A DNA stretch of 20,046 nt from RGIG2707 sp045600065 (GTDB lineage: Bacteria > Bacillota > Clostridia > Peptostreptococcales > Anaerovoracaceae), in NCBI GenBank assembly GCA_045600065.1, contig JAZRXE010000067.1:1-20046 (forward strand), written 5' to 3'. The translations under genes and the position numbers were made by a program. Position 1 is the stretch's first letter, and the number at the start of each line of letters is the position of its first letter. Shown here one piece after another: positions 1-7,519 of the stretch. The notes beneath the pieces were generated by a model that saw only the letters and a program-made list of their open reading frames with translations, had not been told where the DNA came from and ran no database searches.

Positions 1-173
1 CCAGGCTTATTTCCTATGCTAAAAATCCTTTGATTTTCTCGATTTTCTCCTGTTTTTCCCCTTTTTCCACACTAAATTCATCGATTTCCCATACTAAATC
101 CAAGCGTTTATCTACTGTGGGATTTACTTTGGGAATTTACGAATTACAGCTATGATTATTCGCGGCGCTATAG
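1..173. other. gene-free pyrimidine-rich leader region
   Basis: No open reading frame or RNA gene can be supported here. The + strand is T/C-rich. It contains a 9-bp tandem duplication, GATTTTCTC at 32-40 and 41-49. It also holds three loose copies of a motif close to TTCCNATRCTAAA, at 11-28, 65-79 and 86-101. It may be the intergenic region downstream of a gene lying outside the window. Confidence 0.4.
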
Positions 174-179
174 TATAAT
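174..179 (+). promoter_or_regulatory. candidate -10 box for the truA unit
   Basis: A perfect TATAAT sits about 95 bases before the truA start, in the AT-rich stretch that precedes the first gene. No convincing -35 hexamer is found 16-18 bases upstream (the best is TATGAT at 151-156), so this is a moderate call. Transcription would start near 186. Confidence 0.45.
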
Positions 180-275
180 AAATAACACTATTGCCATGTC
201 GTGATCTCCGGTCTGCGGACATTGCCCGGATCCGGCATTCCCGTCAGATCTGCGGGCAGCAGTTTGAAAAAACTT

Positions 276-1061
276 ATGGAAAGAACCGTATTGCTGAAAA
301 TCGCATATGACGGCACGGGCTTTTGCGGATGGCAGAGACAGCCCGGAAAGCGCACGGTCTGCGGCGAGCTGGAAGCGGCTCTGGAAAGGCTGCTGGGCGG
401 CCCTGTAAAGCTGGACGGCACCAGCCGGACCGACGCCGGTGTCCATGCCCTTGGCCAGCAGGCGAGCTTTGTCACAGACAGCCCCATACCAACGGAAAGG
501 CTGGCAAGAGCCCTGAACGATATCCTGGCAAGGGACAGGCTGGAGCATGTGGGCGAAATAGGCATACTCGAAGCTAAAGACATGCCCGAGGACTTTCATG
601 CCAGGTTCAGCTCCACAGGTAAGCGCTATATATACATAATAAGAAACTCTCCCGAGCCGGACATTTTCCGGCGGAATTACTGCTATCAGGTCAGCCGGCA
701 TCTGGACGAGCAGTCCATGGCGGAGGCTGCGGCCCTGCTTCTGGGGACTCATGATTTCCGCTGCTTTATGGCCATGGGAAGCACCCCGCAGAAGACCACG
801 GTGCGCACCGTTTACCAGGCAGATATAAGCCGCAGCGGAGACGAAATAAGATTTGCCATAGCAGGCGACGGATTTTTGTACAACATGGTGCGTATAATTA
901 CCGGCACTCTGGTGGAGACCGGTCTCGGCAGGCGCAGCCCGCAGAGCATGGCAGATACCATAGCATCTCTGGACAGGGCAAGGGCAGGGCACACGGCTCC
1001 TCCTCAGGGGCTGTACCTTCAGGAAGTCTTTTACCCGGACACACAGGCATCGAAAGGATAG
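276..1061 (+). CDS. truA: tRNA pseudouridine(38-40) synthase TruA
   Basis: Converts uridines 38-40 in the anticodon arm of many tRNAs to pseudouridine; cytoplasmic. The N-terminal segment KIAYDGTGFCGWQRQ and the catalytic motif RTDAGVHA are clear, with the nucleophilic aspartate at residue 53 of the 261-residue product, a normal length for the family. The reading frame is open back to a GTG at 201, but the 25 extra residues do not resemble any TruA N terminus. ATG 276 puts the conserved first strand at the expected place; a TTG at 264 is also possible. No good Shine-Dalgarno sequence precedes ATG 276. The dCMP deaminase gene follows after 3 bases, so the two are surely co-transcribed. Confidence 0.93.
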   Translation: MERTVLLKIAYDGTGFCGWQRQPGKRTVCGELEAALERLLGGPVKLDGTSRTDAGVHALGQQASFVTDSPIPTERLARALNDILARDRLEHVGEIGILEAKDMPEDFHARFSSTGKRYIYIIRNSPEPDIFRRNYCYQVSRHLDEQSMAEAAALLLGTHDFRCFMAMGSTPQKTTVRTVYQADISRSGDEIRFAIAGDGFLYNMVRIITGTLVETGLGRRSPQSMADTIASLDRARAGHTAPPQGLYLQEVFYPDTQASKG

Positions 1062-1064
1062 AAA

Positions 1065-1517
1065 ATGGAAGAAAAAAGACCCAGCTGGGATGAATATTTC
1101 ATGGAAATGGCAGAGCTTACAAGAAAACGATCCACCTGCCTTCGAAGGGGAGTCGGCGCTGTCATCGTAAAGGACAACAGGGTTGTAGCCACAGGCTACA
1201 ACGGCGCTCCCGCGGGGCTGGCGCACTGTTCGGAGGCAGGCTGCCTGCGCCAGCAGATGAACGTGCCCTCCGGTCAGATGCACGAGCTTTGCAGAGGTCT
1301 GCACGCTGAGCAGAACGCCATAATCCAGGCCGCGAAAATCGGTCTTAGCATTGAAGGCGCAACGCTTTACTGCACCACTCAGCCTTGCGTGATCTGCACC
1401 AAGATGCTTATCAACGCCGGAATAAAGCGAGTGGTCATAAAGGAAAGCTACCCCGACGCCCTGGCTCAGCAGATGGCAGAGCAGGCGGGTCTTACAGTTG
1501 AGGTAATGGGAGAATAA
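1065..1517 (+). CDS. comEB: dCMP deaminase family protein (ComEB-type)
   Basis: A zinc-dependent cytidine/deoxycytidylate deaminase that makes dUMP from dCMP for thymidylate synthesis. The zinc and catalytic motifs are intact: HAE at residues 80-82 (His ligand and general-acid Glu) and PCVIC at 107-111 (two Cys ligands). The GYNGAPAG segment typical of dCMP deaminases is at 44-51. At 150 residues it is of family length. The start is fixed by AAAGGA at 1053-1058, inside the end of truA. The name ComEB comes from Bacillus, where the gene sits in the competence operon. No comEA or comEC is present here, so a role in nucleotide metabolism is the safer reading. The next gene starts 5 bases later. 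Confidence 0.92.
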   Translation: MEEKRPSWDEYFMEMAELTRKRSTCLRRGVGAVIVKDNRVVATGYNGAPAGLAHCSEAGCLRQQMNVPSGQMHELCRGLHAEQNAIIQAAKIGLSIEGATLYCTTQPCVICTKMLINAGIKRVVIKESYPDALAQQMAEQAGLTVEVMGE

Positions 1518-1522
1518 ATGTC

Positions 1523-2632
1523 ATGCTCAGATACCTTCCGGGATTTTTGATATCCATGGCGGTCACCGCTTTGGTGACCCTGCCTGTGATTAAGGCTGCG
1601 CCCTATATAGGGGCCATGGACATACCCAAAGACAACAGGCGCATGCACACAAAGCCCGTGCCCCGATGCGGAGGCATTGCCATATATATCGGGATACTAT
1701 GCTCGTTCATAACGCTGTGGCCTCTGGATTCCCAGCTTATGGGCATACTGCTTGCCGCGACTCTCATGATGCTGATAGGCCTTGCGGACGATATCAGGGG
1801 CCTTAGCGCCAGGGTCAAGCTGGCAGGTCAGATATGCTGCGCGCTGATACTGTGGATATACACTCTGCAGATAAGGGGAATGGCAAATTTCTTTCCCATA
1901 GGGCCATCATACATAGTATTCCCCACCTGGCTGTCGCTGATAGTAACGGTCATATGGATAGTGGGGATCACCAACACCATCAATCTCATAGACGGGCTGG
2001 ACGGCCTGGCGGCGGGAATATCGCTGATTTCCTGTCTGTCTGTCGCATACATAGCCAACTATACCGGAAGGGCGGAAACCTGCACCGTCATGTGCTCCGT
2101 GGCGGGGGCCTGCATGGGCTTTCTGCTCTGGAACTTCAATCCTGCAAAGATATTTATGGGTGATTCCGGAGCGCTGCTTTTGGGGCTGCTGCTTTCCTCG
2201 GTGTCTCTGGTGGGCGATACTCCCACAAAATCAATAACGCTGTTTTCAGTCACGGTGCCCATTATGATTCTGGCTCTGCCGATTTTTGACACCGCCTTTG
2301 CCATCGTAAGGCGCACAGTCAATCACAGGCCTATAATGGAGGCCGACAAGGGTCACCTGCACCACCGCATAATGGCCATGGGCTTCGGCCAGAGGCGCAC
2401 TGTGCTTGCATTATATTCGATCAGCGCCATAATGGGAGTCGCAGGCATACTGTGGACGGTTAAGATGAAGCCCGAGGCGCTGCTGCTGTTTGCCATAGCC
2501 TCCGTGCTGGTGTTCATCTTCCTGGGCATCGGCATAGATAAGAACGACAAGATTTTTGCGCGCGAGTGTGAATACGGCTGCTCAGAATCCTCAGATGATA
2601 CGACACAAGGGGACGGTTCTCTTGTGTCCTGA
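1523..2632 (+). CDS. tagO: undecaprenyl-phosphate GlcNAc-1-phosphate transferase (TagO/WecA family)
   Basis: Polytopic membrane enzyme of the MraY/WecA superfamily. It transfers GlcNAc-1-phosphate (or a related sugar phosphate) to undecaprenyl phosphate, the first step of wall teichoic acid or other surface glycan synthesis. Motifs in order: DIPKDNRRMH near 33-42, the Mg-binding DD at 89-90 (followed by RGLSARVKL), NLIDGLDG at 154-161, FMGDSG at 211-216 and the His-rich DKGHLHHR at 275-282. Together these mark the WecA/TagO branch, not MraY. About ten hydrophobic segments are evident. GGGAG at 1508-1512 serves ATG 1523. The C terminus is odd: the last residues, TTQGDGSLVS, and the stop codon are supplied by the first copy of the repeat at 2602-2628, so the original C terminus was probably shorter or different. 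Whether the product feeds teichoic acid or another polymer cannot be told here. Confidence 0.9.
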   Translation: MLRYLPGFLISMAVTALVTLPVIKAAPYIGAMDIPKDNRRMHTKPVPRCGGIAIYIGILCSFITLWPLDSQLMGILLAATLMMLIGLADDIRGLSARVKLAGQICCALILWIYTLQIRGMANFFPIGPSYIVFPTWLSLIVTVIWIVGITNTINLIDGLDGLAAGISLISCLSVAYIANYTGRAETCTVMCSVAGACMGFLLWNFNPAKIFMGDSGALLLGLLLSSVSLVGDTPTKSITLFSVTVPIMILALPIFDTAFAIVRRTVNHRPIMEADKGHLHHRIMAMGFGQRRTVLALYSISAIMGVAGILWTVKMKPEALLLFAIASVLVFIFLGIGIDKNDKIFARECEYGCSESSDDTTQGDGSLVS

Positions 2633-2808
2633 AGCATCTGTGGACACAAGGGACACAAGGGGACGGTTCTCTTGTGTTCTTAAGCAGAGATGAGCTGTTC
2701 CCTGACGGACGAAACACAGATTTGCACAGAGGAACCGTCCCCTTGTGCTCCATTGTGCTCTGCACAGAGGAACCGTCCCCCTGTGCTCACCTGTGCTCCC
2801 TTGTGCAC
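2602..2808. repeat. array of four REP-like palindromic repeats
   Basis: The core unit reads ACACAAGGGGACGGTTCTC followed by TTGTGT. Copies 1 (2602-2628) and 2 (2652-2677) lie on the + strand; copies 3 (2724-2750) and 4 (2762-2788) lie on the minus strand. Partial units flank them (2642-2651 and 2789-2808). Copy 1 has perfect 8-bp arms, GACACAAG and CTTGTGTC, around an 11-base loop. Copy 4 has arms GCACAG and CTGTGC, and copy 3 is intermediate. Loops are nearly invariant while both arms change together. The two orientations face each other, so the whole block could also fold as one long inverted repeat between the transferase and the atp operon. Confidence 0.85.
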
Positions 2809-2847
2809 AAAACACACAAAACAAGGAGTTAAAACCATCAAAGCGCC

Positions 2848-2876
2848 TTGCCTTTGACAGGGTGCTATGCTATACT
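2848..2876 (+). promoter_or_regulatory. promoter of the ATP synthase operon
   Basis: TTGCCT at 2848-2853, a 17-base spacer and TATACT at 2871-2876, with an extended -10 TG at 2868-2869. A separate TTGACA at 2854-2859 lies inside the spacer but has no well-placed -10. Predicted transcription start is near 2883, giving a leader of about 70 bases before atpZ. It is the only good sigma-A-like promoter between the repeat block and the atp genes. Confidence 0.6.
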
Positions 2877-2952
2877 TATTTGTGGTTTTTAATAATGCAT
2901 TGTTGGTGGGAAGTCTGGTCATTCGGGTTTTCCCTACCTTTTTTTAGTTATA

Positions 2953-3243
2953 ATGGACAGACCGAAAGTCAATTTCAAAAGCGTCAGCAGGGCGCTGTCA
3001 GATCTGATGTGGGTGGGCCAGCTGGGATTTTCGCTGGTGACGCCTCCGGTTCTTCTGGGCGTGCTGGGCATGTATCTGTGCAATAAGAAGGGAATGGGCT
3101 CCTGGGTGGTCATCGCCCTGATCATAGTGGGAGTGCTCACTGCGATAAGCACGGCTAAGGGGCTGTACAGAGATTACAAAAAACGGGAAGCCAGGGAAGA
3201 AGCAGGCAAGCCCGAGGTCATAAGCTTTACGGATCACTATTAA
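2953..3243 (+). CDS. atpZ: AtpZ/AtpI-family small membrane protein
   Basis: 96 residues with two predicted membrane helices (about 20-43 and 49-71) and the WVGQLGFSLVTPPVLLGVLGM pattern of the first helix of AtpZ proteins. These small proteins head atp operons in many Bacillota, and their role is described as assembly of the c-ring or ion (Mg/Ca) transport linked to F0; which applies here is unknown. The C terminus is charged and cytoplasmic. No Shine-Dalgarno sequence precedes ATG 2953: the upstream bases are a T-run and AGTTATA. Its stop is separated from the atpI ATG by a single base. Confidence 0.8.
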   Translation: MDRPKVNFKSVSRALSDLMWVGQLGFSLVTPPVLLGVLGMYLCNKKGMGSWVVIALIIVGVLTAISTAKGLYRDYKKREAREEAGKPEVISFTDHY

Positions 3244-3244
3244 A

Positions 3245-3751
3245 ATGGACAAGCAAGAAAACGTCATAATGAAAGAGGTCAGGACCATAGCAATGGGCAC
3301 CGCAGGCTGCGCTGCCGTCATGTGTCTGGTCTTCCTTCTGGCAGGATATTTCAGCACCGGAGTGGTGCTGGGCGCTCTGATGGGAAGCTGCTTTGCCGTG
3401 GGCAACTTCTGGTATCTTGGCAAGACCATTGAGCGCATGCTCAACGGCGGAGACGCAAAGAAGCTGCAGAGCACCTATGTATACAGGCTCGGCATACACG
3501 CCGCCTGTGTGATACTGGCTCTCAAGATACCTGCCATCAACCCCGTTGCCGGCATAGTGCCGCTGTTCTTCCCGAGGATTACTATTTTCATCATGCAGAT
3601 GACCGGAAGATACGATCCTGACAGGAGCTTTGACACAGGCGAAAAGCCCGCGTCGGATGCAGAGCAGCAGGCTTCGGAGCTTTCCGGGGAAGCTCTCCCC
3701 GAGGGAACCGCAGCAGGCGAAGCCCCTCAGCAGTGCAGAGAGGACGAATAG
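3245..3751 (+). CDS. atpI: ATP synthase subunit I (AtpI)
   Basis: 168 residues with four predicted membrane helices (about 14-34, 38-57, 80-95 and 99-118), the ATP-synt_I family layout. Members are accessory factors for F0 assembly and are not part of the working enzyme. Position between atpZ and atpB is the usual one. A hydrophilic tail of roughly 45 residues follows helix 4, rich in Glu, Ala, Gly and Gln, longer than the core family needs and probably disordered. The start could also be ATG 3269 (residue 9); neither has a strong ribosome-binding site, which suggests coupling to atpZ. Confidence 0.83.
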   Translation: MDKQENVIMKEVRTIAMGTAGCAAVMCLVFLLAGYFSTGVVLGALMGSCFAVGNFWYLGKTIERMLNGGDAKKLQSTYVYRLGIHAACVILALKIPAINPVAGIVPLFFPRITIFIMQMTGRYDPDRSFDTGEKPASDAEQQASELSGEALPEGTAAGEAPQQCREDE

Positions 3752-3815
3752 AAAAGGTTATTAATTAAGTTATTAATTTTAACAATAAAATCTATAGGAA
3801 AGGAGTTAAAAAGGT
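3752..3815 (+). promoter_or_regulatory. AT-rich leader of atpB with tandem direct repeat
   Basis: Between atpI and atpB lies an A/T-rich spacer in which GTTATTAATT occurs twice at a 12-base period (3757-3766 and 3769-3778). It ends in AAAGGAG at 3799-3805, ten bases before the atpB ATG. The unstructured sequence should favour ribosome loading. TAAAAT at 3786-3791 could be a weak internal -10, but no -35 was found. Confidence 0.4.
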
Positions 3816-4562
3816 ATGAATGTAGATATTCATGGCGCACCAGTGTATTTCGAGATACCTGTCTTAGGCGGTATCCCGATCACGTCCACTATTCTTGTGA
3901 CGTGGGGCGTTATGATCGTTCTGACCTCGTTATGCGCATGGCTCACCAGCGACATGAAGGTCACGAACATCTCCAAGAAACAGGCAGCAGCCGAGTTTCT
4001 GGTACAGACAGCCGAAAACTTCGTAAGAAGCAATATGGGCGAAAGCTGGATGGGATACGTCCCCTTCATTTCGACCATCATGGCCATGTCTGCCTTCTGC
4101 AGTCTGTCGTCTCTGATAGGATGCTATCCGCCCACGGCAGACCTGCCCACGGAATTCGCATGGGCCCTTTGCGTGTTTGTCCTGATCACTTATTACAAGA
4201 TCAAGACCAGCGGGCTTCTGGGATATCTGTTGAGCTTCTGCAGTCCTGTATTTCTTATGGCACCGTTCAACTTGCTGGGTGAGGTCTTCAGACCTGTATC
4301 CATGTCGTTCCGTCATTTCGGAAACGTGCTGTCCGGTGTAGTTATCTCTTCGCTGATCTATTCCGCTTTGATCGCAGCCAACCATGCGCTGTTCGGTCTC
4401 ATCCCCGGAGCAGTCGGAGAGGTGCTGGGAGCGATCCCGTTCCTGAGCGTTGGCGTTCCTGCTGTCATGTCTTTGTATTTTGACTGGTTCAGCAGCTGCA
4501 TGCAGGCATTTATTTTCTGTATGCTTTCTATGGTATTCATTTCCTCTGCAACCGAGGGATAA
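3816..4562 (+). CDS. atpB: F0F1 ATP synthase subunit a
   Basis: The stator channel subunit of the membrane sector, which passes Na+ or H+ to and from the c-ring. The 248-residue protein has five to six hydrophobic helices. The hallmark is FRHFGNVLSG in the fourth conserved helix, with the essential arginine at residue 166, preceded by FNLLGEVFRPVSMS. Length is typical for a Clostridia subunit a. The ribosome-binding site is AAAGGAG at 3799-3805. It is followed by atpE after a 60-base AU-rich gap. Confidence 0.95.
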   Translation: MNVDIHGAPVYFEIPVLGGIPITSTILVTWGVMIVLTSLCAWLTSDMKVTNISKKQAAAEFLVQTAENFVRSNMGESWMGYVPFISTIMAMSAFCSLSSLIGCYPPTADLPTEFAWALCVFVLITYYKIKTSGLLGYLLSFCSPVFLMAPFNLLGEVFRPVSMSFRHFGNVLSGVVISSLIYSALIAANHALFGLIPGAVGEVLGAIPFLSVGVPAVMSLYFDWFSSCMQAFIFCMLSMVFISSATEG

Positions 4563-4622
4563 TATTTAAACATTTTTTATACTGAATCATTTTGTAACAT
4601 TTATATTTTAGGAGGAAACAAA
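4563..4622 (+). promoter_or_regulatory. U-rich translational leader of atpE
   Basis: The 60 bases before atpE are strongly A/T-rich with several T-runs, no obvious hairpin, and a perfect AGGAGG at 4610-4615, seven bases before ATG. A U-rich, open leader plus the best ribosome-binding site of the operon fits the need to make roughly ten or more c subunits per enzyme, as known for atpE of Escherichia coli. Confidence 0.55.
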
Positions 4623-4883
4623 ATGGAAAAGGCACTCGTTCTTATGGGTTGTGCAATTGGTGCAGGCGCTTGCCACGTTGCAGGTTTTGGCCCTGGTATC
4701 GGCGAAGGTTACGTTGGTGGTAAGGCTCTGGAAGCTATTTCCCGTCAGCCCGAGATCAAGGGTGACATCACCTCTACAATGTTCCTGGCTATCGCTTGCG
4801 CAGAGACCACCGGTATTTACGCATTCGTTACATCCCTGCTTCTCATCTTCGTAGCACCCGGAATGTTCATCGATCTTCTGTAA
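4623..4883 (+). CDS. atpE: F0F1 ATP synthase subunit c, Na+-type with two carboxylates
   Basis: Proteolipid that forms the rotor ring; 86 residues in two helices joined by the polar loop RQPEIKGD (41-48). Helix 2 carries the ion-binding carboxylate Glu61 followed by Thr62, Thr63 and Tyr66 (ETTGIY), matching the ES/T-T-x-x-Y signature of Na+-binding c subunits such as Ilyobacter tartaricus. In helix 1 the motif is GPGIGEGY: Glu28 stands where the Ilyobacter protein has the Na+ ligand Gln32. The same two-glutamate arrangement is known from the Fusobacterium nucleatum c-ring. The inference is a Na+-driven ATP synthase in this organism. Start and expression are set by AGGAGG at 4610-4615. Confidence 0.96.
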   Translation: MEKALVLMGCAIGAGACHVAGFGPGIGEGYVGGKALEAISRQPEIKGDITSTMFLAIACAETTGIYAFVTSLLLIFVAPGMFIDLL

Positions 4884-4921
4884 TCAACTTATCACTCAAA
4901 GTTAACAAAGGAGTGACTCAC

Positions 4922-5422
4922 ATGACTTATCAATCACTGGTGAGCTTTGAATATTGGACGCTCATAGCGCAGTTTCTGAATTTCTTCATTCAGATCTACC
5001 TGTTCAAGCGTTTTCTGTTCAATCCAGTCCAGAATATTATCAAGCAGCGTCAGGCTCAGGCTGATAACGTCATAAAAGAAGCCGAAACAGCAAGAGAGGA
5101 GGCTCTCAGCTCTAAGGAGGCTTATGAAGCTCACCTTAAGACTGCAAGATCCGAAGCTGAAGAAATCACTGCAAGAGCAGTTGCTTCCGCTCAGGAAAGA
5201 AGCGAGCAGATCCTCAGTGCAGCTCAGGCAGACGCCACCGCACTGCGCGAAAAGGCTGCCAGAGACATCGAGCTGGATCGTCGTAAAGCAATGAATGACG
5301 CCAAGAGCGAGATCTCCGGTATGGCAGTGGAAATCGCAGCCAAGCTGGTAGGCAAGGAAATCGACGAACAGTCGAACCAGGCGCTCATCGATCAGTTTAT
5401 TAGCGAATACGAGGGCGAATAA
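4922..5422 (+). CDS. atpF: F0F1 ATP synthase subunit b
   Basis: Peripheral-stalk subunit: one N-terminal membrane helix (about residues 8-28) and a long charged helix from about 36 to 150 that dimerises and reaches F1 and delta. 166 residues, the family norm. The frame is open upstream to 4796 inside atpE, but ATG 4922 has AAAGGAG at 4907-4913 and begins MTYQSLVSFEYW just before the membrane helix, so it is chosen. The stop TAA overlaps the atpH ATG by one base (TAATG), implying translational coupling. Confidence 0.94.
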   Translation: MTYQSLVSFEYWTLIAQFLNFFIQIYLFKRFLFNPVQNIIKQRQAQADNVIKEAETAREEALSSKEAYEAHLKTARSEAEEITARAVASAQERSEQILSAAQADATALREKAARDIELDRRKAMNDAKSEISGMAVEIAAKLVGKEIDEQSNQALIDQFISEYEGE

Positions 5423-5952
5423 TGACTAAGAAAGCTAAAACCTACGGTAGCAGCTTGTACGATCTTGCCCAGGAGGAGGGTCTGCAGAAGACCATTCTCG
5501 AAGACCTCCGCAATGTCAAAGCTATTTTTGACGAGATCCCCGAATACCGCAAAATGCTGTCCACGCCGGCTCTGTCCAAGGACGAGCGCAAGGCAGCCAT
5601 CAGCGAAGCCTGGGGAGGCAAGATCCATCAATACAGCCTTAACTTTCTTTACATTCTTTGCGATAACGAGATGATAGGAGAACTTTCCGACTGCGAACAG
5701 GAATTCCATTCCAGATTCAACAAGGAAAACGGCATCGCTACGGTCGTAGCCTACAGCTCCGCTCCTCTCTCTGAAGAAACTAAAGCAAAGCTTTGCGCTG
5801 CAGTTGAGAAGAAGACCGGAAAGAAGGTCGAGCTCAGCACAAAGGTAGATGAAAGCTTGATTGGCGGTTTGCGCCTTGAAATGGACGGAAAGGCTTATGA
5901 CAGCACCGTTCGTTATCATATGGACGCGCTGAAACAGCTGCTAAACGAATAA
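5422..5952 (+). CDS. atpH: F0F1 ATP synthase subunit delta
   Basis: Links the top of the alpha3-beta3 head to the b stalk. 176 residues; an N-terminal helical domain (about 1-105) and the C-terminal OSCP signature DESLIGGLRLEMDGKAYD around residues 143-160. It starts on the last base of the atpF stop with only a weak purine stretch upstream, so it probably depends on re-initiation by ribosomes leaving atpF. Confidence 0.94.
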   Translation: MTKKAKTYGSSLYDLAQEEGLQKTILEDLRNVKAIFDEIPEYRKMLSTPALSKDERKAAISEAWGGKIHQYSLNFLYILCDNEMIGELSDCEQEFHSRFNKENGIATVVAYSSAPLSEETKAKLCAAVEKKTGKKVELSTKVDESLIGGLRLEMDGKAYDSTVRYHMDALKQLLNE

Positions 5953-5988
5953 TAATCACTATTTTGAAATTTGAAAGCTGGTGTATCA

Positions 5989-7506
5989 ATGGAATTAAGA
6001 CCGGAAGATATCTCCAAGATTATCCGTTCTCAGATTAAGCATTACGAGACAAGGATCAACCAGTCCGAGACCGGCATGGTCGTTCTGGTTGGCGACGGTA
6101 TCGCCAGAGTTTCAGGCCTTGACGACTGCATGGCAGGCGAATTGATCGAATTCCCCGGCGGCGTATACGGCATGGCCCAGAACCTGGAAGAAAACTCCGT
6201 TTCCGTAGTAATGCTCGGTTCCGACGAAGGAATTAAAGAAGGAGATACAGTCAAGCGCACAGGCAGAGTAGTATCTGTACCTGTCGGCGACGCATTAATT
6301 GGACGTGTTGTAAACGCTTTAGGCGAACCCATCGACGGCAAGGGACCCATCGACTGCAAGGAATACAGAGCAATCGAGTCTCCCGCTCCCGGAATCCTGG
6401 AACGTCAGAGCGTATTTGAGCCTCTGCAGACCGGAATCAAGGCAATCGACTCCATGATTCCTATCGGAAGAGGACAGAGAGAACTTATCATCGGCGACCG
6501 TCAGACCGGTAAGACCGCTATCGCCGCCGATACCATCATCAACCAGAAGGGCAAGGACGTTATCTGCATCTATGTAGCAATAGGTCAGAAGAGATCCACT
6601 GTAGTCCAGATGGCTGAGACCCTGGAAGCTGCAGGAGCAATGGGATACTCCATCATCGTCTCCGCAACAGCATCCGAAACTGCACCTCTGCAGTATATCG
6701 CACCCTATGCAGGATGCTCTATGGGCGAATACTTCATGCATCAGGGCAAGCACGTGCTCATCATCTACGATGACCTTTCCAAGCACGCTGTAGCATACAG
6801 AGCCCTGTCCCTGCTGATCAGACGTCCTCCCGGGCGTGAAGCTTACCCCGGCGACGTATTCTACCTGCACTCCAGACTTCTGGAGAGAGCTGCAAAGCTG
6901 TCCAACGAGCTGGGCGGCGGTTCTCTGACCGCACTGCCTATCATCGAGACTCAGGCAGGCGACGTATCCGCATACATTCCTACTAATGTAATTTCCATCA
7001 CCGACGGCCAGATCTTCCTGGAGACCGAGCTGTTCAACTCCGGCGTCAAGCCCGCAGTTAACCCCGGTATCTCCGTTTCCCGTGTAGGCGGAAGCGCACA
7101 GATCAAGGCCATGAAGAAGGTTGCCGGTTCCCTGAAGCTGCTGTATTCTCAGTACAGAGAACTGCAGGGCTTCGCTCAGTTCGGCTCCGACCTTGATAAG
7201 GATACCAAGGACAGACTGGAACAGGGTGCCCGTATCGTGGAAGTTCTCAAGCAGGACAGAAACAACCCCATCGACGTTGAACTGCAGGTCGCTATCATCT
7301 ACGCAGTTACCAACGATTATCTGGCAAGCATTCCCGTAGAAAAGGTCGGCCAGTTCGAAGAAGAGCTCTATCCCTTCCTCGCAGCCAACTATGCAGATGT
7401 CCTCACCGAGATCCGCACTACCGGAAAACTCAGCAGCGAAGGCGAAGAAAAGCTCAAGGAGGCTTTATCCGTACGTGTTGCTGACTTCACCGCAGGTCTG
7501 GAATAA
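5989..7506 (+). CDS. atpA: F0F1 ATP synthase subunit alpha
   Basis: Non-catalytic nucleotide-binding subunit of F1. 505 residues from ATG 5989, beginning MELRPEDISKIIRSQI as in most family members; the frame continues back to TTG 5971 but that start adds residues not seen in homologues. The P-loop GDRQTGKT is at 169-176 and the arginine finger lies in SVSRVGGSAQ at Arg365. The ribosome-binding site is weak. Ile is nearly always ATC here, unlike the ATA-rich truA and tagO genes, a sign of high expression. Confidence 0.97.
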   Translation: MELRPEDISKIIRSQIKHYETRINQSETGMVVLVGDGIARVSGLDDCMAGELIEFPGGVYGMAQNLEENSVSVVMLGSDEGIKEGDTVKRTGRVVSVPVGDALIGRVVNALGEPIDGKGPIDCKEYRAIESPAPGILERQSVFEPLQTGIKAIDSMIPIGRGQRELIIGDRQTGKTAIAADTIINQKGKDVICIYVAIGQKRSTVVQMAETLEAAGAMGYSIIVSATASETAPLQYIAPYAGCSMGEYFMHQGKHVLIIYDDLSKHAVAYRALSLLIRRPPGREAYPGDVFYLHSRLLERAAKLSNELGGGSLTALPIIETQAGDVSAYIPTNVISITDGQIFLETELFNSGVKPAVNPGISVSRVGGSAQIKAMKKVAGSLKLLYSQYRELQGFAQFGSDLDKDTKDRLEQGARIVEVLKQDRNNPIDVELQVAIIYAVTNDYLASIPVEKVGQFEEELYPFLAANYADVLTEIRTTGKLSSEGEEKLKEALSVRVADFTAGLE

Positions 7507-7519
7507 TTAGGAGAAAAGA

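Noticed and set aside
168..1304. 378-residue minus-strand frame over truA and the deaminase gene
   Set aside because: It lies across two genes with clear catalytic motifs on the + strand; its translation shows no recognisable domain.
2602..2808. CRISPR array
   Set aside because: Copies are few, in both orientations, irregularly spaced and themselves palindromic; there are no uniform spacers and no cas genes.
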